A stretch of 64,000 nucleotides of DNA from Lineus longissimus (GCF_910592395.1 NC_088314.1:4218001-4282000); one strand, 5' to 3'; numbered from the stretch's first letter, positions 1-14,117 are shown. Translations and numbers: made by a program. Notes: generated by a model from the letters alone, not told the origin.

Positions 1-58
1 CAGACTTCCTTCTTCTTTGCTTTGATTGAGTATTTAACCTCGCCTACTCTTTTTTCAG

Positions 59-1883
<1,825 letters not shown>

Positions 1884-2625
1884 ACTGTATAGAAAAGCTA
1901 TGAAATGATAGCATTGACTTTCATGGACTTGTGTACTTTCTATTTTATTCACAGATTTGGGAATTAGTTCAGGATTATCACTGATACAGCCTGAACTATT
2001 TCTTGTGATCGATGTGGCACTGTCGAAACATAATTGGCCCAAATTTTGTCATCAGATCCTCGGACAGTTTCTAATTAAAAAGGCTAATGTATAAACAAGC
2101 CTCTTGTTTTTGTGCTAAGGCTACACTCTGACATACATATACCTTCCATTTTTGAAGCCAAGTTAGGAATCTGCCATTTTGATTAGGTGGGTGACAGAGT
2201 TGCGATGGGCTGAGGTAAAAGGGGTACGCCATTCGTATTTAACTGTGGGTCAGGAATACATCTGTCCACACATTGGCAAGGTTGAAATATACATTTCCTG
2301 TTGCCTTGTTGCATGTACAGCTTTGAAAATCTTGTGTTGCATTAGCTGGCTTTGATAGGCTGGCAGTTCAGCCCATGAAGCTCTGCACTTACATGTAGTG
2401 TGCTCCATGTAAATGAAACGTTGGAGAACTTTTCAGATCGAGTGACAATCTGAAAAGATGTCAAACTTTAAAAAGTACTGGTATAGATACATGTATAAGA
2501 GCTTGGTGTGTTTAAATAGTATAGTGGCAAGTAAGCCAAAGTAGGCCTAATAATGACAAATCAGTGTTTCTCAATGTGTTAATCTTTGTAATATCATTGT
2601 ACAATAAAATTGTATTGAATTGTTG
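1884..2625 (+). terminator. DLD 3' untranslated region and poly(A) signal
   Basis: No coding sequence follows the DLD stop codon. An AATAAA hexamer at 2603-2608 is the best poly(A) signal, giving a 3' UTR of about 720-740 nt. The cleavage point is inferred. The next gene starts 280 bp later, so this signal must separate two closely spaced transcripts. Confidence 0.6.
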
Positions 2626-2704
2626 ACATCTGTGAATTTTAGTCAGTTATGTGGCTAGCTTTCACATTATTTCTGTCTTTTGGACTTTGCCACAACCAAC
2701 CAGA

Positions 2705-2888
2705 CAGACCAATTATGTCCTCTTCGGACGTTTAGCTCGTTTGGCTTACGACAGATGGCGACACTGAAAACTTCGTCTGCACTCTGACAGAAGTACCACG
2801 TCACATGAGTTCATTTACTTCCGGGTTTGCAAATTTGTTGTTTTCTAGCTGGAAAACAGTTTCAAAGTACCCATAAGTGTGGGGAATA
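2705..2888 (+). promoter_or_regulatory. Likely TATA-less promoter of the PPM1H-like gene
   Basis: The short gap between the DLD poly(A) signal and the PPM1H-like start codon holds several motifs typical of broadly expressed TATA-less animal promoters: CCAAT at 2709-2713, a YY1-like agatggcgac at 2752-2761, a CRE-half/E-box-like cacgtcac at 2797-2804 and a perfect ETS site acttccgg at 2817-2824. No TATA box is evident. The motifs are seen; their use as a promoter is inferred from position. Confidence 0.5.
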
Positions 2889-5800
2889 ATGTTTTCTCGC
2901 TTTAGAAACGTTGTAGCTAACGTTATGGGCGGGATAGCAGCCGTTCCTCACCACACTGAGATTGTGACAGACCCAGAAGGCATGGAGTTGAAGTACAGAT
3001 ACAACCGTCCAGAGTTCATGCAGTTGACTGATGATGAAGTACAGGTTTCTGCTGATCATCATACCAGGCCTGTGCTGGTACCAAGAGACATGTCGAAACT
3101 CTTGTGGCATTCAGGATATGCTGAGTAAGTGTGAAATAATTCTGCTGTTCGTCGATCAATCGGTAACCAAATGCCGGCTACTAGTCGGCCTATCCCGTTT
3201 TGTTGTGATTTAGATACAATCAGACTTCACCGTGATTTGGTTCATTCAAGCTAAACCGTGATTGTACAATTAATCCTGCTTTAATGTGATTCGGCAATCA
3301 CGTTTTTGTGTGAATTTACACGATCATGTTTTTATGTGATATAAGCAATCTGGATAAAGCGTGACAAAGGAACAATCACGGTTTTTTGAGTTGGCCCTAG
3401 GCCTAACTGTTGTGTCAGAGGGAAGACAATGGGATTGGCGGCATGTTTTTTCCGAATGATGCCATTAGTCCTCATCATTTTGTACTTTTTACCTTAGAGT
3501 AACCCCTCTATGTTTTCACAATAGGCCCGCTGGGTTATGTGCAGCAGTTGTTGGCCCAAAATATGCCAAATAAATTTTAGAAGAAAACTTTTTCATGGCT
3601 ATCACTCTCTTTCATTTCAACTACATAATTGAGTGAGATAGTTGTCAGCCACAGAACTATTCATAGATCAGTTTGTATGTGAAGAAGAGGGAAATCCATT
3701 TGACCTAATTTCAAGGGCATTGATAGGCCTAAAGTCATGACAGTAGGATGTGAAAGTGCTTGGTGAAAAGAAACTTTATCACAAGACCAACTTTTCAAAA
3801 CTGAAAGCTTTTTCCTTTCAAATTATCAAAATTAGTTTACACTGTTTCCCTACTTTATCATATTGGCTGTTTTAGCCTTATATAATTGTCAGGAAAGGGC
3901 TAATTGAATGGCATTGAGGTCAAGTCAGAATGCTGAATAGGCTGTGACTGTAGGCTACCATAGAATAGGAACTGGTCCAAATTGGAGACCCATATCATTA
4001 TAAAGCACCAGCATATATAGGCCTGTGTCAATGATGTGATAAGTAACTGAGGGTTAAGGTCATGTTTTGCGGCGTCTGCATGACAGGATGGTCAATTTCA
4101 TTCAAATTGAATCCATCTTTTTATTCAGAGTTATAAATGCTGGTAAAAGTTCGAAAAATGAGGACCAAGCTGGTCACACCATTCTTCATATCAAGAGAGA
4201 CTGCTATTCACCCACAACCAGTGACACAGCTTCCATATCAAGTCCATTTGGTGCCGGTCCTCCCCCACTGCCAGGCAAACAAAGGCCAATAGTTGGAGAG
4301 AATTCCGATGCTGTGATTGAACACACCAAGCAGGTTATTGAAGTGAGTATGCCAATTAACTGGGGTCGCTGTTCTTTAAAGGAGGATGGAAGTAGCAAGA
4401 GTTAATGCCTGGTGGTGACTGGCGGTTTTGTCATGTACCTCTTTTTTCCATCCCCAGAAACACTCCCAGAGAACTACAATGTTTCCCAGTCTGACTTACA
4501 AATAAAAAAACGGTGTGCATGATTTGTGAAAATAGCCTTCTCTCTTTCAGGAAGATGAGTCTATTCATGCGCCTTACTTTGCCATATTTGACGGACATGC
4601 CGGAACCGGAGCTGCATTAACAGCTGTCAATCTCCTTCATCGGCATGTTGAGGTAAGTCTGTAATGTTCTACCGTAAACCTCTAATTTTTGCGGCCGTTG
4701 TATTTTTGCTGATTTTGCAACCAATAACTTGTTATGATCTTATTGATTTTTATCTTTTTTTCAGGAGAAACTTAGTGCTGTGAAACCACTGATTATGAAA
4801 AAGTATTTGGGTCAACAGATGAATGGTTCCTATGATGATTACAACAAATTTGGACCAGCTTCCAAAGAAATTACAATAGATAATCTCGTTATTGGTGCTT
4901 TAGAGACTGCCTTCCTTGACATGGTAAGAAATCACTTCTTTTTGTGGGCATAATATATTATTGTGTAAAATAAGTACTGGTTTAATGTTGAGCTCTGTAT
5001 TGGAATAAAAAGTAAGGTAGGAATGGTTACAATGCATGTTTCAGTTATAATTTCTTTTATTTCGTTTTTCTGTAGGATGCTCAAATAGCCCGGGAAAGGA
5101 CTACCTTCAAGATACCTGGTGGGTGCACAGCTCTAGTGGCTCTCTTCTTCCTTGGCAAACTCTATCTTGCGAATGCTGGAGATTCAAGGTATGTGCACAA
5201 TGTATGATTTGAAAAGAACGTTTGCGAAATATAATGAAGTTGATATAATGCTTCAAACCATATGACCAAGGTGGACATCTGATTTTCAAAATTCTTTTTT
5301 TCAGAGCTGTGATCTGTCGAGGGCAAGAAGTGATAGAGATGTCGCATGACTTTACACCTATCTCAGAACGGAAACGTCTGCAATATTTAGTAAGTTTCCA
5401 GTCCAAGTCCTCAGAAATTTAAAAGTACCAGAGGAGCCTCATAGCACAATGGTTTTGAACAGTAGGGTTTGATTAGCAGCCAGATCCATCCATCTGAGAG
5501 AACTGGCCTTGGCGTCAACTACCGAAAATTCATCGTCTCTCACTTTAGCCATGAAGGGATAGGCATAATGTTGCCTTATGTTGATATTTACTTGTGTTTT
5601 TACTTTCAGGCCTACCTCCAGCCCGAACTCTTAGCTAATGAATTCACATATCTGGAATTTCCACGCAGGGTGCACAAGCGAGATGTTGGTAAACGTATGC
5701 TCTATAGAGATGCGGAAATGTCTGGCTGGTGAGGAGACATTTGAAATATGGCAATGCAAAAAAATTGAGTATTATCATGTTCTTCTATTCCAAAGAGCAG

Positions 5801-7700
5801 ATATATAGTAATACATACTATTAGTACCGAGTTTCAGGAATTCCTATGCATAATAACTGCACTATTGTGTATAACTGCATTCCTAATTCCTGGGCCACTA
5901 GTAATTACAAACGACTTTAACAGCTGCTTGTCTTTTTTTAAGGGCATACAAAACAATAGCAGAGGATGACTTGAAATTCCCTCTCATCTTTGGTGAAGGG
6001 AAACGCGTAAGTTTTGATTATCATCTAGTATGTTCACTACGTTTTGCAAAATAGTATCAAGTCGTTATAACATTTAGCTGTTCAGGCAGATCTGTCATTC
6101 AACTGCTGGAAAGCATCGTGATCTACCCCAGATGAATCTCACGTTCTTGTGAATTGGTAGGGTTTCAGCCTTATATACCATAGATGTTCCAAACCCAGGT
6201 ACTCTCCGTGTCATGGGGGAAACCTCTCCCTTCACCTGTATAGTGTATCCACATCTGGTTTCAACCTACCTAGCCTCCTATACCTAGTCCACATATCAAG
6301 ACTAAATGCAACAAGACAGGTGTATTCACATTTCATTTTCCAATTTTGAATTGCAGATTGTGTCATATTCAGACATATACAACAGGTGCATTTTCTCTTT
6401 GTATCTGACTGAATAATTTGGATACACTGAGTGAAGATTATTAGGCTCGCGAAAATAAAGTTGTTTACAATATCAACGGTTTTGTGCGTTTTTGATCTTG
6501 TCCACCTGGCTCCAGCCTGTAGTCTCCCTTAATCCCTTTTGGTGATGGTGTTTTATGTGTTCCTTTCATTGTCATTTTCATCAGTCTACTTTTCAGTCGC
6601 GCGTTTTGGGGACGATAGGTGTGACCCGAGGCTTAGGCGACCATGATTTACAAGTGTATGACTCAAAGATACATGTCAAGCCATTCCTTTCACCAATACC
6701 TGAGGTAGGTTAGACTAGAATACTACAGGGATACATGTACAGTAGACGGCTTCAGTTTCTGATACAAGATCAAAATGGCCGCATTTTGAAAACGGATGTC
6801 CCGTGACCTGTTGTCAGAAAGGCGATGAAACTTACATGTACTGTCTTTGATGACGTCAACAAGAAAAAGATCACCTCATTCTTAGGCTCGTTCCCAGATA
6901 AAAATTTGAACCTCTCTTATATTGATAATTGCTCAGAGAATAATTTTGATGCTGTAAAAACTTTTATTTCAGGTTAAGGTGTTCGACCTGATGACGCAAG
7001 ACCTAACAAGCGAGGATGTGATAGTTATGGCCTGTGATGGACTCTGGGATGTGATATCAAACCAAGAATGTGCAGATATTGTCAACCGAGCATTGTCACA
7101 GTCAAAGAGGGGAGATTTGAGCCGGTATGTTAGTCTCCTGAGTAATTCTTGCTATAAGATAAATAATTTGCTGATGCTGGCTCGACATCTTTGCTATACA
7201 TACTCCTTTAAATTCAAACCTTGTTTGAAATTTAATAATTTCTCAATTATTGTTTCAGGTATACCTCTGTTGCTCAGGAATTGGTCGTTAGTGCCCGTGG
7301 TATGCCGAAAGCACGAAACTGGATAAAAGGGGAAGGTCAATTTGGGTCTGGGGACGATATCTCTGTATTGGTTATACCATTACTAAATTACAAACAAGGG
7401 GAACAGTCACGAGTAAATGCTGTGACACCATCCCAACCACAAAGTGACATTTCTAAAACTGCAGCAACTGGCGTTTCTAAAGCTCCAGAAAGAACTGATT
7501 CTTCTGAAGATATCTGGGTAAAAAAGAATGTTGCGGGGCCAACAGCTGGAGACACTGCTGGAACAGTTCACAATAGACCAGTTGATGCCAGGGCTGGTGC
7601 TGTAGGGGTAGTAGACATGACTCGTAATGTAAATGGATCAAAATTTTATGCAACAAAACCGCTTTCGGATGCAGGAGAGTTGAAAGACTCTGTATCGTGA
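2889..7700 (+). CDS. PPM1H: PP2C-family protein phosphatase, PPM1H/J/M group, complete, with a C-terminal extension
   Basis: Metal-dependent Ser/Thr phosphatase. Vertebrate PPM1H removes LRRK2-added phosphates from Rab GTPases at Golgi-related membranes. Eleven exons join in phase: 2889-3124, 4129-4342, 4551-4652, 4765-4923, 5076-5188, 5305-5389, 5610-5728, 5943-6006, 6597-6704, 6973-7124, 7259-7700 (597 residues; human PPM1H is about 514). The start MFSRFRNVVANVMGG matches the N-terminal amphipathic, membrane-targeting helix of PPM1H. Catalytic motifs in order: FDGHAG (163-168), GGCTALV (252-258), NAGDSRA (270-276), GVTRGLGDHD (372-381), CDGLWDV (421-427) and SGDDISV (481-487). Residues about 295-360 (EFTYLEFPRRV, KRMLYRD) match the flap region specific to this subfamily. 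Residues about 497-597 form an extra Ser/Thr/Ala-rich tail after VIPLLNYK, where human PPM1H stops soon after. PPM1J or PPM1M orthology is possible, as the three arose by vertebrate duplication. Confidence 0.95.
3253..3384. repeat. Short inverted-repeat element in PPM1H intron 1
   Basis: A perfect 13-bp inverted repeat (aaaccgtgattgt at 3253-3265 and acaatcacggttt at 3372-3384) bounds a 132-bp AT-rich segment that itself contains further gtgatt/aatcac words. This could be a small MITE-like element or a palindromic satellite fragment. No target-site duplication was recognised. Confidence 0.45.
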
Positions 7701-8635
7701 GACTGGAAAGTTACCTTAGAAGTGAAAGATGACTGTTTTCAATTTCAATAGTGCCATGTAAAATGTTAATGGTGTTTGGCTGTGGAGGCTGTGCAGATGA
7801 CATCACAAATAAAGTATAGATTTCAGATTTATGCCTTTCACCCACAAGAGAGGTAGTGCAGTGCGGAGACATTGATTGGAAACATGAGGAGCAGCACTTG
7901 TCTTCCAGTTGTAAAGTATTTCAGGGGAATGACATCCTTTAGGGGCATTTTAAGCCTTTATATTGTGGAATTGCCATGCATGTACGTGTAGTTGAGCACT
8001 TTGTTTATGGACTTGGGGGAGGGGAGGGACATGAAGTGCACTGCCTTCGATAATGAATCTGATGTGATACCTGTACTCGGGAGTGAGAGATTGATTGATA
8101 TTTTACCTTCATTTGTAACCCAAGCGTTTTTAAATATTAATAAATTGATTATTTTGTGACATACATGTTTGTAGTGCATGGGTGCTGGCTCTGGTTGGGA
8201 TTGTTACAGCCAATTATGTTTTATTCTATTGGTGCTACGCATAATAATATACAAATATGCACATATGTATTCCTCCAAGGATTTGAACAGAAAGTAGTTA
8301 TTTAGTTCAGAAATTTCACAACTTTGGAAGAAATTGTATATGGTGGAATAAATATATTTCAAGTTGGCATAATTGCAGAGAATAGGTTGCTATCATTTGT
8401 AGGACAAGGTTGTCAAGTTTTAGGAAGAGAGTTTCTGTTGAGATGATAACAAGGACCGCAGAGACAAATTACATCTTTATACATCTTGTTAGATCCAGGT
8501 GCGTCTGCACTGCCAATAGAGACCCCTTTATGACAGCAGTGATATCAAATCGAAAGAAGATTGTTTTCCAAAGTATGATTCTAATATATTTGTACATGAT
8601 TTCTTGGACATGTAGTGTATGAAGAATAAATTGTT
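7701..8635 (+). terminator. PPM1H-like 3' untranslated region with candidate poly(A) signals
   Basis: Non-coding, AT-rich sequence after the stop codon. AATAAA hexamers lie at 7808-7813, 8347-8352 and 8625-8630, allowing 3' UTRs from about 0.1 to 0.95 kb. Which is used cannot be told from sequence. Confidence 0.5.
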
Positions 8636-8644
8636 AAGAGAATT

Positions 8645-9085
8645 TAAATTTGTGTTAGTTCTGTTCATGATATCCAATTCCTCGATCGACACGTGTAACA
8701 ACGTGCGGGGGGGCAATTTACAAACTCTGTCCGTGATCACACTTTGGCCTTGAGGGGCACTGAGGAGTACATAGCAGAGAAGCCTGGTATCCTTTCCGTG
8801 ATTCCTGGACCCCACTCTCTTTCTGTCATATATGAGGATATTGACGCAGCTTCTCATCTTCTAAAAGACTTTCAAGAAGTTCATCAATAAGGCTCTCACG
8901 ATATCCCCGTCTTGGATATCGTCACTTTTGAAAGCACTGAGCTGCCAGAGGAGGACGTTAGCAATTGTCGTTGGGATGTACTTCCTGACGGTAGGATCTC
9001 CATGAGGCAGCTGAAAGACCATGCCGACTTTCCGGCGGTGAACATCAGTCATAAAGTCTCCTCATGCCGCCTTTCCGGCGGCGGT
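8645..9085 (+). pseudogene. Possible decayed coding remnant, unidentified
   Basis: Reading + in one frame from about 8712 gives a protein-like stretch (for example ALRGTEEYIAEKPGILSVI and YEDIDAASHLLKDFQEV). An in-frame TAA at about 8887-8889 interrupts it, then coding-like sequence continues (LDIVTFESTELPEEDVSN). Upstream the apparent reading frame changes at a run of seven G (8706-8712). One stop, one frame shift and no splice frame suggest a relic of a gene or mobile-element ORF. I do not recognise the family. Chance open sequence is a real alternative. Confidence 0.22.
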
Positions 9086-9307
9086 GAACGTGAGTCCTAG
9101 TCTTCTCCTTTCAAGGATGGACATACGGCCCAATGACGGTAGTCAGCATGCTTGCGGGCCGCAATCGTTTCACATTCTGTTGGTAGCTAGAGGACTAGAT
9201 GATTGTAGTAAAATAATTCATCCAGGCATCCATAGGAACGACTTTAGAATTCCCGATCGGAAGTATAGGTCTAAGGGGCGAATGAATACCGAATAATGAA
9301 CAAGTAG

Positions 9308-9328
9308 CCTAACCCTAACCCTAACCCT
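9308..9328. repeat. Short interstitial telomere-like block
   Basis: About three copies of CCCTAA (TTAGGG on the other strand) in a row within intergenic DNA. TTAGGG is the usual animal telomere repeat. So short a block may be a repair footprint or chance. Confidence 0.6.
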
Positions 9329-12300
9329 TTAAACCGATTCACAACTTATATAGTGCGGAGGAACATCCGATCGGTAATTCTAAAGTTTAGCCTAGAGAGT
9401 AATGATTGAATGGAAGAGACTGGTAAACGAGTCGAGGGTTGCTGTTCATTCTCCAGGCCGCACGTGCGTGCCGAGTCATGCAGTACCCGTGCGGCCTATA
9501 CATGCTTCCCGAAATTGGTGGCTTGCATTGGAACTAACTTTTTCCCCTTGTCCGTCATCAAAGGCATTCAAGTGTGTTGGTCAACCATGACTATCTCCTT
9601 TGTCCCTCAACCATAAGGCGTAGTTTCCCCTTATGACATCACCATTTCGGACACTCAGCGCCCCACTTGCAGCAAGAGCCACTGCATGCAGTGCCATCTG
9701 TGGCGGGGGTTGAATTGAGTTAAGTCAGTCATTAGCTGAGTGGTTGGTCGTGGCCACAGTACTACTGCAGTGTCGCTGGATGTGACAGGCAAATGCATTT
9801 GAAAAGACAGGCTAAATGTGTACAACCCATCATGTGGTGTTAAAACCTTGCGGGTCAAGGTGGTATGGCATGAGTGAAAGCTTCCAGAGAAGTAATCTGA
9901 ATGTGTATAAAATATTTGGACGGTTTACGTTCGGCGACCGCGACTCACTGGTCTCTGGACTGTATTCACGCTTTCATCTAAAATATATGGTAGTACAAAA
10001 TGACTATTGACCAAACCTTTTGTAGGTTAAGAGTTAAGGCGTTAAGTTCTTACCACTTTCAAAAAACGAGACATCCCCTAACTCTCCACCGCATTATTTC
10101 AGATTCATTTTCTGAAATTTTACATTGCTTGCTTAGGTACAATGAAATTTAAATACCAATATACTGGGAATGCTGTGTTCGCACATCCCAGCCCTGACCA
10201 TACATGTAGCAATCTGCAAAACTACTTTAAAGAAAACATTACTTGGTCTACTGGTGGCAAGGCAAACATCACGAACCATACCAGAAATGACCTCAATCTC
10301 AGCCGCAGGGCCCGAATCTCATGTTTGCTCTCGAATAATGGGACACCAGTTATCAATTGAGGTGTCACAGGCTTAATGGTCGTTTCCTTTGTAGTTTAAC
10401 GCCTAGTAACAGAGATATAGGACAAGGGCCTACACTCTATGGGAATGCACAGCCAGGCTCGAATTCAAATAAGGTGAGATATCGTATTTTAAATTGTTTG
10501 ATACTTACATGTTTATTGGTTTAAACATACTAAACAATTATTTTGGTGCGATAGGCCGATATTTCGGGCATACTGTACGTTCGCAACGTAGGTGTATTCA
10601 GGGAGTGCAGCCGTACAGATGCATCAAGAAATGGTTATTTGAAGGTAAGATAACCCACGCATTGCCCCCCTTATTATTACAGTGTGAAAGTTCATCCGTC
10701 GTGCAGTCATGACATACCTCATCCAACACCGCAACGTAGTAGCGCGTGTTTCACCATCCTGGCACCAGTGGTTTTCAATATACTCCGCCTGTATCTCAGG
10801 ATTGAGTTTCACCTCTTTTCGATATACTAGTACGGTGAGTTGTAACAAATCGTTTGATCTCAAGGATCACGGCCACTCTGCTCAATTAGATGGCCGTATG
10901 TTGCCTTTTAATTGCCCCAGTTCCCATTGCGAGTTGGTTGCACGGGAATGCGATTTGACGGGGTATCGCATGAAGCGGGCCTTCACATATCGTAGTATCT
11001 TTACCATATTGCGGTATCGCGGCTTACCCAAAAGCATGAACAATTGAGCACTGAGAATTGTATCAGTTTTCCCTCATGTGACTCAACAAATCTTAAAACA
11101 TGGCGGCTATAGCCTACTCGTCCCGTGGATGGCTCTCATCCCCTTAATAATTTATTTTTGATAGGCCGGATTGTTTTATTGCCTATGGCGAGTGTATGAG
11201 TGGGTACCTCTCAATAAAATATAAATCCCATATTTCAACAACAGAGCTTTTCACAGTTTTTCTCTTCCTGGCATATGACGCATATATTACAATTAGGGTA
11301 CACTTGTCATAGCAGGAATCCGAAAACACAAACAATATGCATATTACCATTCACTCGATGCATATCATTATGCACTGACCCAAACGTCGAATCAGTGAAA
11401 GGTTGTTGCTGAGTTGGATCTATGTTATGACACACCAAACGATTTTGTAAGTACTTCTTTACAGCAAGTGACCGTCTTCGATGAAGTTTCTTTTTCGTGT
11501 TTTGAAACTGCTCCAATTTTCCGTATGACTGTTGAGTGGCGAACTTGAACTCATTCGGGACACAAAAAGGTGAAGTGACATGAGACACGGCGTTGTTGGT
11601 TGATGCAGTAACTCGCGGCTACATGTATGTACTTTCCTAGGGGCGGATCCAGGAATTTCCGCGGCGGCGGGCGGCGGCGGCAGTGGGTTTGTCGGATGTG
11701 CGAGAGCTTGGATGGACATACGCTACTCCTTCTCCATACAAGTCCCCCGCCTGTTACTCCTCTGGAACGACATTCTTGTTGTAGCCGCATAGACACGCCG
11801 TTGCGGTTGGTCTGCGGACTTCCGTTTCGGGGTTTGGGGTCTTGACATTTTTATAACGTGCATTATATGCCATTTCCGGCCATTATTAGGTTAGGAGCTG
11901 TCGTAAATATTACACGACACATGACTTAACTGCTGTTTCTGATGATGGTCCAGCTCCGGCGGAGTGACTCATTCTCCACTTGTCAAAGGTCTGAGTATGA
12001 TGGAATGTCCTTTTTCTCCATACCAGTACACATGAAGAGATGTCGTATTTCTGATATTCACAACGCCGAAACACAATGGCCACTGAACAAACAAACGCCG
12101 ATGGCGATGGCGATGGATTACACTGCTCAAACAACATGCTTGGAAGAGGCGTCTCTCAGGATTTAGGGAGATTTAGCGAAGTTCCCGTAATAACGCCAAC
12201 ATGAACGCCTATCAAATGTTTCGACATCCAGATCCTGGTGTCGCACAATGAGGTATAGGCATTGGCGTTGGCATTTCGGGGGATATTTGGAAACTCCCTA

Positions 12301-12726
12301 TCCTTTCCCCGTGATGTAATTTGCGTTTTTCAGAGATACTTGTATACATTCAGCTGAAAACTAGAAATGCTTTCAGAAGTTTGCGGTCGAAAACCATAAA
12401 CAGAGACAAGGTGTGAATCTGCTAAATCTCAGGTCCTTAGTGCGGCATTCCTCTTATGTATTCGTGGATCTGTACTTTACTTAAAAACAGTGAAGGTAGC
12501 GATCCAAAAGAAATTGTTCTTTGTTTGTCTTATTATAGTATATCATTGCCGCGGGAATCTGCCATTTATCCTATGTAAATCGTACTTTGTTCAACTTGGG
12601 CACTATCTGGATTTGAATTACAGATATCACTCTGTTAAGTTCGGTATGCTACAATATATATTCATCAAAAACCAATAGGTTTATCCGTCACAAACCTCAG
12701 CTTTTTAATTTCCTTACTTTTTTTAG
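9329..12726. other. Intergenic DNA between the PPM1H-like and GT32 genes
   Basis: No exon or RNA gene could be supported. Open frames here are short and lack family motifs. Notable pieces are a YY1-like catggcggc at about 11098-11106 and a GC-rich patch with the word ggggcggatccagga at 11640-11654. A polypyrimidine tract ending in AG at 12725-12726 is a good splice acceptor 50 bp before the GT32 start codon, so one or more 5' non-coding exons of that gene probably lie in this stretch. Confidence 0.5.
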
Positions 12727-12775
12727 GTACACACGATATCTAAGACTTCGGCGTAGTTCCCTCTACAGACTTATC

Positions 12776-13918
12776 ATGAATCGAGCAACCTGCACTATGC
12801 TGTTTTTGCTGGTCGGACTGGTCATGACAGTCAACCTCTTGGCCTTGATGTACACCAAGGGCTCGCATATCCGAACAAGACTCTCAAAAGTTGGCATCGA
12901 TAAACTTCGTCAGGCCATGGGGATTACTTCAGATGGCAACGGTCCAATCACAAACGATATAAACAATTACGAAGTGCGCATGCCCATAGTGTACACGCAG
13001 TATGACCTTGAAAATGTGACAATAACGCCCTTGAAGTCTCCTCGAATTCCTTGGATTATTCACCAGACATGGAAAGACTCCGTCATCCCTGCGTCTTATG
13101 TCGAAATGGTGAAAAGCTGGCGTAAGACACATCCTGATTGGCAGTATTGGTACTGGACGGACTCCGCTGCCCGGGAATTTCTCAAACAAAAGTATCCACG
13201 ATTCTTGCCGATCTTTGACGGATACTCACGAAATATCCACCGTGCTGACGTCATCAGATATTTCATCCTGTACGAATATGGCGGATGGTATGCCGACCTT
13301 GACGTTGAGGCTTTGAAACCTTTAACAAATTTCACCTTTGCTCATAATTGCATTCTAAGCCATGAGCCTATGCTGCATACGATATTCGTCTGGAGGCGAG
13401 AGAGGCTTGCTTGCAATGCGCTCATGGCGTGCAGGCCCCACCACCCCTTCATGAAGCGCGTCATAGACAAACTCCCGGAATATTTCATAAGTGATAAAGT
13501 AAAAGACCCTGTCATTGGGAAAACTGGCCCCGTCATGCTGGATAACATTCTAACAGAATATCGCACGACGGTTAAAAATTACACGAATGCGGACACCGTA
13601 TATTTAGCTCCCCCTGACATCTTCCTTCCAACTATGGACCCCATCCAAGTCAAATCCATCAGAACGATATGCAGCAATGATAATAAAGTCAAACAGTGGG
13701 AAAATAAGTTTAAAATGAGGGAGAACATCCTGAAAGAGTTATGTGCATTTATGGACGCGGGTGATCGATATCGGAATAAACCATTGACCATTTCTTACAC
13801 GGATCATCACTGGATGCACGGCAATGGCGGAAACCCTAAAAAAGCCAAACACGTTTATGACATCATTGACAATATAGTTAATGCGCATCTTATGTTAGCG
13901 GATAAGAAACGTAGTTGA
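12776..13918 (+). CDS. Glycosyltransferase family 32-like (DXD) type II membrane protein, intronless coding region
   Basis: A 380-residue protein with a short cytoplasmic N-terminus, one hydrophobic signal-anchor at about residues 8-27 and a lumenal catalytic domain, the layout of a Golgi glycosyltransferase. The domain has hallmarks of the Gly_transf_sug/OCH1-SUR1-like group: IPWIIHQTWK (91-100), HRADVIRYFILYEYGGWYAD (about 155-164), the nucleotide-sugar/metal-binding DLD of DXD type (164-166), TGP (240-242) and a C-terminal HHW (344-346). Family members add mannose or related sugars to lipids or glycans. Donor and acceptor here cannot be told. NxS/T sites (for example NFTF near 175) fit a lumenal location. 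The coding region is uninterrupted, but a splice acceptor at 12725-12726 suggests a 5' non-coding exon. The first ATG after that acceptor is taken as the start. Confidence 0.88.
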   Translation: MNRATCTMLFLLVGLVMTVNLLALMYTKGSHIRTRLSKVGIDKLRQAMGITSDGNGPITNDINNYEVRMPIVYTQYDLENVTITPLKSPRIPWIIHQTWKDSVIPASYVEMVKSWRKTHPDWQYWYWTDSAAREFLKQKYPRFLPIFDGYSRNIHRADVIRYFILYEYGGWYADLDVEALKPLTNFTFAHNCILSHEPMLHTIFVWRRERLACNALMACRPHHPFMKRVIDKLPEYFISDKVKDPVIGKTGPVMLDNILTEYRTTVKNYTNADTVYLAPPDIFLPTMDPIQVKSIRTICSNDNKVKQWENKFKMRENILKELCAFMDAGDRYRNKPLTISYTDHHWMHGNGGNPKKAKHVYDIIDNIVNAHLMLADKKRS

Positions 13919-14117
13919 GGTAACAGAAAAGTTACGTAACTTGAAATGAATGTACTTATAATGAAGCTGGACGATGGCCTGTACGTCGGTACCTCAAAAA
14001 AGCCTGTGGTACAGTCAGTGGTATTAACAGGGAAGGTTACTGATATACTGCTGACTTGGTGATCATAAAACACAATACTGTTTGCAGCCCACCATGAATC
14101 AGAGGGTATTTCAACGA

